DNA of 64,000 nucleotides from Dyella nitratireducens (GTDB taxonomy: Bacteria > Pseudomonadota > Gammaproteobacteria > Xanthomonadales > Rhodanobacteraceae). Of the stretch, positions 16,498-23,370 are shown in pieces. The stretch is taken from assembly GCF_014642835.1 (NCBI RefSeq), contig NZ_BMJA01000006.1:230405-294404 (forward strand). The letters are read 5' to 3'. The notes under the pieces were generated by a model. That model saw only the letters and a list, made by a program, of their open reading frames with translations, was not told the origin of the DNA and searched no databases. Every line of letters begins with the position of its first letter. Within the stretch, counting starts at the first letter, position 1. The translations under genes were made by a program, and so were the position numbers.

Positions 16498-17159
16498 ACG
16501 ACCATTTCCTGGATGGGTTGAGCATCAAGCGTCGCCAGCAGATGCTGTAACGCGGCCTGCTGCGATGACAGCTGCTCGGCGCGTGCGGCAATGCGCGTGC
16601 GCAGGTAGTCGAGCGTCAGCCTTTCGAGTGCCGAGATGGCGCGCAATGCACGCTCAGCGCTGGTGCCACAGCAGATGGCGCCGTGTGTGCGTAGCAGATA
16701 AGCGTTGATATCGGGCTGCAATGCCTTGGCGAGCTTGCTCGACAGCCACGCCGTGCCCGACGGCGCATAACCCACCACTCGCACTTCATGGCCGAGCAAG
16801 GCGCGATCTTCATCGCCACTCACCGGCACGGGTTGCCCAAGCAAGGTGCACGCACTCGCAATCGGCTGATGCGTATGGATGCTGGCGCAGCAATCCGTAC
16901 GGGTACGCAACAACTTGGCGTGCATCCCCGTTTCCACCGAGGGCTTGCGATCACCGTCTACTTTGGCCAGATCACGCAACTTCAACACGCAAACATCTTC
17001 CGCCGTCATCTGGTAATAGTCCGTGGCGGATGGCGTGACGACGATGTGCTCATCGTCGACTTTCAACGCAAGGTTGCCGCCGGTCGCGGCAAAGTAACCG
17101 TGATCGGCCAACATCACGCTCATCTCGACCACTTGCTGGCGCGCACGTTGGAATTTCAT
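16494..17159 (-). CDS. Class II aldolase (fuculose-phosphate aldolase type)
   Basis: A 221-residue zinc aldolase/adducin-family enzyme expected to cleave a phosphorylated ketose or keto-acid. The family residues are complete: GGN at 27-29, TPS at 42-44, E76 in SVETGMH, the metal pair H95 and H97 in IHTH, and H159 in LLRTHG. ATGA overlaps join it to the kinase upstream and the aminotransferase downstream. The kinase-then-aldolase order matches known deoxysugar and polyol routes in which the kinase product is the aldolase substrate. Which sugar or polyol cannot be told from the sequence. Confidence 0.88.
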   Translation of the reverse strand: MKFQRARQQVVEMSVMLADHGYFAATGGNLALKVDDEHIVVTPSATDYYQMTAEDVCVLKLRDLAKVDGDRKPSVETGMHAKLLRTRTDCCASIHTHQPIASACTLLGQPVPVSGDEDRALLGHEVRVVGYAPSGTAWLSSKLAKALQPDINAYLLRTHGAICCGTSAERALRAISALERLTLDYLRTRIAARAEQLSSQQAALQHLLATLDAQPIQEMVV

Positions 17160-18784
17160 CGCGGCGTACTCTGGCTATGGTTGATACGGCGATAAAGGGG
17201 CGCGAGGCGCCGATGCAGCTCCTTGAATGTGCCAAAGCGATCGTCATACAACTGACGCATGGCCTCGCGCGGTTCGAATCGCCACTTGCGCCGGCACAGA
17301 TCCGGCACGTCGTTGAACGACAACTTGCCCAGACCGATACCTGCGATAAAAGCAGCGCCCAGGGCATTGGCCTGAATCGGCGCAACCGGTTGCTCGATCA
17401 CCATGCCGGTGACATCCGCCATGATCTGGCACCACACGTTCGACTGGCCGCCACCACCCACCACGGTCATCGGCGCGCCTTTGTCGCAGCCGACGAAAGC
17501 CAGCATGGGCTCCAGCATCCAGCGCGTGTTCAAGGCCACGCCTTCGAGAAACGCGCGAATCATGTCTTCTCGCGTGTGTTCCAGCGAGAGATTGAACAGG
17601 CCGGCGCGCAGGTGACGATCATCCACCGGCGTGCGCTCGCCCTGCAGCCATGGCAGATAGATCAGCCCGCGCGCACCGGCCGGGACGCGATCGGCGATGT
17701 GATCGAGCAGGGGGTAGACGTCCGGCCGCGATTCATCCGGCGTCAGTTCGTCCGCATGAAAAAGGATGCGATCGCGCAACATGGTGAGGTTGCTGCAGGC
17801 CGCCGATTGCACGGCCATGGCCAGATAGCGATCTTTTCTCGCGCACGGCACCGAAGCGATGAACGCACCGAGATTCGTGTGCTTTTCCGGCACATGGGCG
17901 GCGATCCAGGAGGATGTACCGAGATACAGATGCAGCTCGCGATCACGCACCGTGCCGGCGCCGATCGCCGCGGCGGAGTTGTCGACGGCACCGGCAACGA
18001 CGCGTGTTGAAGGCGAAAGCCCAAGCAATGCCGCGACGTCTGGCATCAACGGGCCGATGACATCGGTGGATGGCAGCAGCTCCGGCAAACGCGCGCTGTC
18101 AACCTCCAGGACGCGCAGCAGTCCTTCGTCATAGCGTATGCGCGAAAGATCGCGGTTATCGGTCGCCCAGGTGGTGAGCGCTGAGTCGTAAGTTGCGCAG
18201 AAACGGCCGGTGAGCCGCAGATTCATGAAATCGAGCGGACCGAGAAACTTGTGCGTGCGGTCGAACAGCGTTCTGTCGTGATCGCGCAGCCACGCAATAT
18301 GCCCGGCTTGATCCTTGCCGGACAGCGATGGCGCGCCGCCTGTAAGCCGCAACCAGCGCACCAGTTTCAGTGGTCCATAACCTTGGATGTTGAGCCATTT
18401 GTTGCGTGCACGGCGCCGGATGGCATCGGAGCCACGCATATCCAGCCATAACATGGCGCGCGCAAGCGTGTTCCCATGCTCGTCCACCGGCACGGTGCAT
18501 TCGTGCAACGCGGAACAGCAAACTGCCATCACGCGGCTGCGAAGCCGTGCATCCGTTGCCAGCAATTCCTGCGCGGCGCCGAGAAACGCCTGCCACCAGT
18601 CCTCGGCATCTTGCTCTACGCCATATTCGCCAACAAGATGCAGGGGAACCGGCCGAAACGCCCAGGCCTGCACGCTGCCGTCGAGCGCCACCAGCGCGCA
18701 TTTGCAGCCCGACGTGCCCAGATCGACCGCCAAGACCAGGCGCTCGTCGCTGGAAGACACGGCAGCCTGTTGCACGCTCGGCAT
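17156..18784 (-). CDS. FGGY-family carbohydrate kinase
   Basis: A 542-residue sugar/polyol kinase, about 40 residues longer than typical xylulokinase. AVDLGTSGCKCALVALDG (about 18-35) is the N-terminal phosphate loop, AGAVDNSAAAIGAG (about 265-278) carries the catalytic Asp, and VVGGGGQSNVWCQIMADVTG (about 440-459) is the C-terminal FGGY adenosine signature. First gene of the leftward operon; GGGGA precedes the ATG, and the upstream gap holds the palindromic operator shared with the divergent TetR gene. Xylulokinase naming would be a guess; the partner aminotransferase suggests a less common substrate. Confidence 0.9.
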   Translation of the reverse strand: MPSVQQAAVSSSDERLVLAVDLGTSGCKCALVALDGSVQAWAFRPVPLHLVGEYGVEQDAEDWWQAFLGAAQELLATDARLRSRVMAVCCSALHECTVPVDEHGNTLARAMLWLDMRGSDAIRRRARNKWLNIQGYGPLKLVRWLRLTGGAPSLSGKDQAGHIAWLRDHDRTLFDRTHKFLGPLDFMNLRLTGRFCATYDSALTTWATDNRDLSRIRYDEGLLRVLEVDSARLPELLPSTDVIGPLMPDVAALLGLSPSTRVVAGAVDNSAAAIGAGTVRDRELHLYLGTSSWIAAHVPEKHTNLGAFIASVPCARKDRYLAMAVQSAACSNLTMLRDRILFHADELTPDESRPDVYPLLDHIADRVPAGARGLIYLPWLQGERTPVDDRHLRAGLFNLSLEHTREDMIRAFLEGVALNTRWMLEPMLAFVGCDKGAPMTVVGGGGQSNVWCQIMADVTGMVIEQPVAPIQANALGAAFIAGIGLGKLSFNDVPDLCRRKWRFEPREAMRQLYDDRFGTFKELHRRLAPLYRRINHSQSTPR

Positions 18785-18806
18785 CGTCTATCATCCCCAA
18801 AAAGCT

Positions 18807-18838
18807 AGTTATAGCTACAATATAGTTATAGCTATAAT
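18807..18838. promoter_or_regulatory. Duplicated palindromic operator between kinase and TetR genes
   Basis: AGTTATAGCTA occurs at 18807-18817 and 18824-18834, 17 bases apart. The second copy extends into the perfect palindrome TTATAGCTATAA (18826-18837). A consensus -10 TATAAT for the rightward regulator gene (18833-18838) overlaps it. The natural reading is a TetR-family operator that represses both divergent promoters. Confidence 0.7.
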
Positions 18839-18869
18839 TGGCGCAAGCCCTCCCCGTCGGACCACCGCA

Positions 18870-19550
18870 GTGCCCTCCAAGCCCAGCCCCAGCCGCCGCG
18901 TGGCAAAACGCCCCAAGCTCGCCCTGAGCCCTAAAGTGAAGCCTGCACAGTCGCGCGCGGCAGAGACCTACGAACAGCTGCTTACCGTCACGGCGCAGGT
19001 GCTTGCGGACGTCGGTTTCGAACTACTCACCACCAATCTGGTGTGCGAGCGCGCGAAATTGTCGCCACCGGCGCTCTATCGCTACTTCCCCAACAAGTAC
19101 GCGTTGCTGCACGAATTGGGGTTGCGCCTGATGGGGAAACAGAATGCGTTGATTCACCAGTGGCTGACGCCTGCTGCATTCGGCTCGGCGAAAAAACTGG
19201 AAGACGCGATCACGGGACTTTTGCTGGAAACCTACGACGTCACGCGCGAAACCACCGCCGGCATCTGGATCATGCGCGCCTTGCGTGCCATACCCATGCT
19301 TCAGGACGTTCGGCTCGAATCGGCCAGGGAGGTGGCCGAGCAGGTCACCGCGCAACTGCGCCAGGCATTTCCGAAAGCTGCGAAAGAAGATCTGGAACTC
19401 ATCAGCCGCGTCGCCGACAGCATGTCGTACGCCGCGCTGGAAATGCTGTTCGATGATCCGTCACTGGACGCAGCGTCGGTGATGCGCCTGGTTGCTGCCA
19501 GCCTCGCTAGCCATGTAGCGCGCCTGCAGGGCAAGCAAGGCCGCGCGTAG
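18870..19550 (+). CDS. TetR-family transcriptional regulator
   Basis: A 226-residue regulator. After a basic 30-residue tail (RRVAKRPKLALSPKVK), the DNA-binding helix-turn-helix is seen at about 32-80: TYEQLLTVTAQVLADVGFELLTTNLVCERAKLSPPALYRYFPNKYALL. The C-terminal ligand domain is unassigned. GTG at 18870 is the only reasonable start, since the next ATG cuts the helix-turn-helix. It is divergent from the catabolic operon and shares the repeated palindrome with it, so it most likely represses the operon and itself until a pathway compound binds. Confidence 0.85.
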   Translation: MPSKPSPSRRVAKRPKLALSPKVKPAQSRAAETYEQLLTVTAQVLADVGFELLTTNLVCERAKLSPPALYRYFPNKYALLHELGLRLMGKQNALIHQWLTPAAFGSAKKLEDAITGLLLETYDVTRETTAGIWIMRALRAIPMLQDVRLESAREVAEQVTAQLRQAFPKAAKEDLELISRVADSMSYAALEMLFDDPSLDAASVMRLVAASLASHVARLQGKQGRA

Positions 19551-19749
19551 CGATGCTGTGATGTCTTGTGACATCAGCGCCAGTTGCGACCGGTGCGACG
19601 TGCCAGGGATATGCGTACCAGGTTGTCGACTTGATGCCACCCGAATCGGCGCCGCGCGATGAGGCGCAGCACCAGGCGGATGAATGACAAACCTTTCCGA
19701 TGCGGTGGCCGCCCAATCGTCAGCCGATTGGGCACGCCCTCCGGCTCGA

Positions 19750-20559
19750 TCATGGCTCAGCTTTGGCTAAAGACGACGGCTTACGGAACTTCAACACAAA
19801 CTTGTCCGTATGCCCTTTGATGTCCGGCGCGAAGATCGGCTTGTCGTGTCCATCTTGTGGATTGCTGAGCACGTCGCTTTGCGCCTCCAGCACGAAACCT
19901 GCCGCCTTTGCCTGGGCAATGACGGTCGCCGGGTCGATGCGATGCAGCGTATGGGCGTCACGTCCGCCTGAGCCCGGTGCAGCTGCATGATCGACGATGA
20001 TGAAAACACCACCGGGCTTCAGCGCCTTGAACGCAGCAGCGTCGAGGTTGGCGGCTTGTTCGGGACCGGTGCTGCCGTCGACGCTGAACACGCTGACGGC
20101 GCCGTAGACATCGTGGTAATTCTGCGACGTCCACACGACATCCAACGGCGCGCCGACATCGAACCGGTCATAGGGCCGGATGAGCAGACTGGTGTTGCCG
20201 CTATAAGCAGGATCGACCGCCAATGCCCGAATGGACTTGAGCCTCTCCGGCGGAGCTTTGCTGGCATAGGCCTCAGGAACAACGGCATACACATGGCCCT
20301 TGATGCCGACGACCTTGCTGAAAAGGCGGGTGAAATAGCCGCCACCCGGCATGACGTCAGCAACCCGGTCGCCCGGCTTGATGCCGGCGAAGGCGATCAA
20401 TGCGGCCGGCCTGCGATCGTTGTCGACCTGCTTGTCCGCGGCCGGCCGCGTGTTGTCGGAAATGGCATGGGCCACATAAGCCGGCGGAGACGATGCCTGG
20501 GCATGCACCAGTGCCGCAGTGCCGAGGAAGAGAAACGCAAGTGCTGAACATGTCTTCAT
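19750..20559 (-). CDS. Secreted SAM-dependent methyltransferase-like protein
   Basis: A 269-residue protein resembling the predicted periplasmic methyltransferases of COG4798. MKTCSALAFLFLGTAALVHAQA is a clear signal peptide, which is odd for a SAM-binding fold because SAM is cytoplasmic. The Rossmann motif I region is GDRVADVMPGGGYFTRLFS (about 63-81), and the later GGVFIIVDHAA fits strand 5. Start ATG 20559 keeps the signal peptide at the very N-terminus, with GGAGG somewhat far upstream; 20577 is an alternative. It stands alone and its function is unknown. Confidence 0.75.
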   Translation of the reverse strand: MKTCSALAFLFLGTAALVHAQASSPPAYVAHAISDNTRPAADKQVDNDRRPAALIAFAGIKPGDRVADVMPGGGYFTRLFSKVVGIKGHVYAVVPEAYASKAPPERLKSIRALAVDPAYSGNTSLLIRPYDRFDVGAPLDVVWTSQNYHDVYGAVSVFSVDGSTGPEQAANLDAAAFKALKPGGVFIIVDHAAAPGSGGRDAHTLHRIDPATVIAQAKAAGFVLEAQSDVLSNPQDGHDKPIFAPDIKGHTDKFVLKFRKPSSLAKAEP

Positions 20560-20988
20560 ACGTTGCCACGCCTCCATGAAATACGGATGTACCAGTGCGC
20601 CAACAGCTTATCCATCGCGTGCGAGTTGGGTGAAAACCCAACATCAGGGATGTAAGCGCACATGGATGTTGAGGTCTGCGCCCAACCGGATCAGTCAAAG
20701 CATCCCTAGAGACTAGCTACTACATGGCACGTGTAAAGGTCGCCAACGCTTATTTCAGATATTGCAATTTGAAATGGTCTTTGCGTTGGATTTCGGCCTT
20801 CGCCCACCGCAGTCTGGCGAAATATCCCTGGAGACCCTTGATACATTGCACTGGCGCATATCAGCCATTTTTTTGTATTTCTGCGGTACCAACTTGGCTT
20901 GGATCAAGTGATCGCACTGGATGCATGATCTTGCAGGCGACGCAAGTGGCTCTGTATGTCGCCTGCACCCCAGACAACGCTTTTCAAG
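20560..20988. other. 429-bp stretch without a convincing gene
   Basis: Only short frames with unlikely composition are open here (for example rightward 20724-21002). The left end should carry the promoter of the methyltransferase-like gene. I see no hairpin followed by a T-run and no repeat of the families found elsewhere in the window. Confidence 0.5.
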
Positions 20989-21336
20989 TCAGGCTTTTTT
21001 GAGGAAACAGACCTTAAGTACCAGACCTTTGATCTTGTCGGAGTTGCCCTCGATATGTTCCGAGTCGCCGTCGACCAGTCGAATATTGCGGATGACGGTC
21101 CCCTGCTTGAGAGGAATGGAGGAGCCCTTGACCTTCAGGTCCTTGATGACGACAACCGAATCGCCACTATGGAGCGCATTGCCATGAACATCGCGCACGA
21201 CTGTGGCGGCCTCTTCGGTTTTGGCCAGCACCTTCGGCCATTCGTGTCCGCAATCGGGGCAGATATAGACGGTCTCATCCGGGTACGTGTTTTCCATGCC
21301 GCAACGTGGACAGGCTGGGATATCGTGCATTTCCAT
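20989..21336 (-). CDS. yjdM: YjdM (PhnA-type) zinc-ribbon protein
   Basis: A 115-residue cytoplasmic protein of the YjdM/PhnA family. The N-terminal zinc ribbon has two CxxC pairs, CPRC (9-12) and CPDC (26-29), and the C-terminal SH3-like PhnA domain contains DSVVVIKDLKVKGSS. The name PhnA came from a phosphonate gene cluster, but a role in phosphonate use is not established for most members. AAGGAG lies 8 bases before the ATG. Confidence 0.93.
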   Translation of the reverse strand: MEMHDIPACPRCGMENTYPDETVYICPDCGHEWPKVLAKTEEAATVVRDVHGNALHSGDSVVVIKDLKVKGSSIPLKQGTVIRNIRLVDGDSEHIEGNSDKIKGLVLKVCFLKKA

Positions 21337-21441
21337 GGGGTAGTCTCCTTCTAACTTAAGGAACAGATAAAACGATTTCGCGCCATCGTTGCTTGCGTGA
21401 CTGGATGCCGACGGTCCACGATCAGCTTCTCTTGCAAAACA

Positions 21442-21723
21442 CTACATCCATTCGTAGGACGCGGCCCGCACAAAGTATTCACGTGCAGTGGGACTAAGCC
21501 ACGGAAAGGCGCGGTCAATGGCCTGATCGGCTGATTTGCAACCGGCCGGTAAATCGCCATGTTGCCAATGCGTCGCGCTGCAAGCATGAGCCCAGATATT
21601 CCGCGCCACGATCCGGTCTGTCTCGGATAGGCATTCATGGGTCAACACAGCTTCCAGGAAGCGCCAAGGCGCTGACCAGTCGGTAAAGCCTTCTACAATG
21701 CTGACAATGTTTGATGGGGACAT
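21442..21723 (-). CDS. Hypothetical 93-residue protein
   Basis: A small soluble protein with no signal peptide and no family I recognise. The composition is protein-like (WRFLEAVLTHECLSETDRIVARNIW at 20-44; FPWLSPTAREYFVRAASYEWM at the end) and rich in Trp. The rightward strand here has nothing coherent. It lies 105 bases upstream of yjdM on the same strand with its own weak ribosome site. Confidence 0.5.
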   Translation of the reverse strand: MSPSNIVSIVEGFTDWSAPWRFLEAVLTHECLSETDRIVARNIWAHACSATHWQHGDLPAGCKSADQAIDRAFPWLSPTAREYFVRAASYEWM

Positions 21724-21830
21724 TAATTAGAACCTATCGAGTTGCTATGACGTACCGCCATAGCACTCTCTGCTTCGTTTCACACGCGGATGAGGAAGGT
21801 TTCAATCCTGGAAAGTAGCGGATGCTTGCG

Positions 21831-22190
21831 CTAACCGGACGTCTGTCCGATCACACATGCCAGGCAATGACGCAATTCGACTACGCCTACCGGCTTAATC
21901 AACGTGATGTCACCCCGAAACGCGATGGGCTTGACCGATCCTGTCACGACGTCTTGCTCCAGTAGCAGCACGATCGGGATGGCACAGTGACGAAACAAAC
22001 CCACCAGGGTCTTTACTTCGCTATACGGAAGATGTGCATCGACAATCGCTGCGCGATGATGAGCCACCAGCATCGCGTGCATGGCCGAATCCAGACCCGC
22101 TGCAGCGTGCACGACATAACCACTTTGCCGCAGGTCATTTTCCAGCGCCTGGCGAAAGGCCGTATCGTCGTCCACGATCAAGACCGACAT
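21831..22190 (-). CDS. Single-domain response regulator (receiver only)
   Basis: A 119-residue CheY-like receiver with no output domain. VLIVDDD gives the acidic pair D7-D8, AIVDAHLP the phospho-acceptor Asp near residue 51, and LIKPV the conserved Lys near 98. The usual Thr/Ser switch position is not clear. No histidine kinase is encoded nearby. It follows the 267-residue hypothetical gene by 69 bases on the same strand and may be read with it. Such stand-alone receivers act by protein contact or as phosphate sinks. Confidence 0.8.
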   Translation of the reverse strand: MSVLIVDDDTAFRQALENDLRQSGYVVHAAAGLDSAMHAMLVAHHRAAIVDAHLPYSEVKTLVGLFRHCAIPIVLLLEQDVVTGSVKPIAFRGDITLIKPVGVVELRHCLACVIGQTSG

Positions 22191-22259
22191 GGCTTTAGCT
22201 TCCGGTCTTGGAAAAAGGCATCAGGGCGTTAGAACCGACGGGATTCATGACATGTGTCG

Positions 22260-23063
22260 TCATTTCCGTCGTTTTTGCCGACTCAACGAGTGAAAGCGCG
22301 ATGGCGGCGCCAGATGCGCCCGCACGGTTTCAAAGAGCGGACTGGCTTCTGACGGGCGTTCCAAGTGACGTCCCACGGACGCGGCGGCTAATTGGGCAAC
22401 TTCCATGGGAAGCGGCACGGAGGTCTCCGGCCAGAATCCCAACTCCAGAGCGCCCAGTCGTGCCGCACTATCCAGATGCGGCAACACCTCGTTATAGGTA
22501 GCGCGGCGTAGATCGTTGTCCGTGGCGTTGCCAGGCGATGCGATGATGATGCGGCATGCGGTTTGGTTGGTGCTCTTCAAATAGGCACCGTACGCCGTCA
22601 AGCAACCGGAATACAGGGAACGGTAGCGCAACGCGTCCGACCCTGAGCTTTGTCCCGCTTGGTGCTCTACCACAGCGACCGCGAAGCGCAGCGGCAGTCG
22701 GCGGATGAGCGTCGCCAATGTGCTTTCGGCCGCATTCGGCTCGCGGACGGGGAGGCACAACTGGGGCGCCACGTCGTGAAGCCAGGATGCGATCGGCGTG
22801 CGAAGGGACGCAGGGCCGTCACCGCGACGCAACGGCTGCAACATCGTCAACGACTGCGTAAGCATGGACCAGGCGGCTGACACAGTCGGCCAGCACAGGA
22901 TCTGCACGTCGATGCGCCGGTCTTGCGCACTCGCGCTGTATTCGCCAAGAAACGCCACGTGTTCCGGCCGTAAATCGGCCATTGCCTGCAAAACACTGGG
23001 GGTACTTTTCGCCGCCGAGGATGGCGGCCGGTGCGTGGGTTTATCCGTTGCTGACACGGTCAT
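22260..23063 (-). CDS. Hypothetical protein downstream of an RHH gene
   Basis: A 267-residue soluble protein with no family I recognise. It mixes Ala/Leu-rich helices with segments such as FAVAVVEHQAGQSSGSDALRYRSLYSGCLTAYGAYL (about 130-165) and TACRIIIASPG. The AVAVVEHQ and RIIIASPG stretches look like strands of a nucleotide-processing or nuclease-like fold, but no catalytic set can be named. The ATG at 23063 overlaps the ribbon-helix-helix gene by 23 bases, so the two are translationally coupled. A toxin-antitoxin arrangement is possible but unusual for this length. Confidence 0.6.
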   Translation of the reverse strand: MTVSATDKPTHRPPSSAAKSTPSVLQAMADLRPEHVAFLGEYSASAQDRRIDVQILCWPTVSAAWSMLTQSLTMLQPLRRGDGPASLRTPIASWLHDVAPQLCLPVREPNAAESTLATLIRRLPLRFAVAVVEHQAGQSSGSDALRYRSLYSGCLTAYGAYLKSTNQTACRIIIASPGNATDNDLRRATYNEVLPHLDSAARLGALELGFWPETSVPLPMEVAQLAAASVGRHLERPSEASPLFETVRAHLAPPSRFHSLSRQKRRK

Positions 23064-23256
23064 TGGGTTCTTCCGGGAGGGCCTCGTCCTCGGCATGCCA
23101 AGGGCGGCCGGAGGTGCGTTCGATGTATTCGCGGATCAGTCGGCGGACGACCTGGGACGGCGTCGCGTCCTCGACCGCGCACAGGCGCTCGAAGACCGCC
23201 TTCTTGCGCGGGTCGATCAGGATCGTGAGGCGGGCGGTACGATTTTCGATTGCCAT
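23041..23256 (-). CDS. Ribbon-helix-helix DNA-binding protein
   Basis: A 71-residue CopG/Arc-type regulator. TARLTILIDPRKKAVFERLCAVEDATPSQVVRRLIREYIE (about 6-45) gives the strand that enters the major groove and the two helices of the fold. GGAG 8 bases upstream selects the ATG at 23256. The C-terminal 25 residues are acidic. A perfect AT-rich inverted repeat lies 37-55 bases upstream of its start and is the likely site of autoregulation. The next gene overlaps its end. Confidence 0.82.
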   Translation of the reverse strand: MAIENRTARLTILIDPRKKAVFERLCAVEDATPSQVVRRLIREYIERTSGRPWHAEDEALPEEPNDRVSNG

Positions 23257-23292
23257 AGGAGTATTCTCCAACTTACACATGAATCAATCTAC

Positions 23293-23311
23293 ATGATAAT
23301 CAAATTATCAT
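23293..23311. promoter_or_regulatory. AT-rich palindrome in front of the RHH gene and Ehr operon
   Basis: ATGATAAT-CAA-ATTATCAT, perfect 8-base arms, in the 114-base gap between the leftward ribbon-helix-helix gene and the rightward hyfB-like gene. A second small palindrome CACAT-A-ATGTG lies at 23318-23328. Either could be the operator of the neighbouring RHH protein. Confidence 0.6.
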
Positions 23312-23370
23312 TAAACGCACATAATGTGTATTCGTGATGTTTGCGGCGTCATGACAGGGGGATCGAGCAC

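Noticed and set aside
20724..21002. 92-codon rightward frame
   Set aside because: Cys/Trp-rich without family resemblance, no ribosome site, and it runs into the yjdM gene on the other strand.
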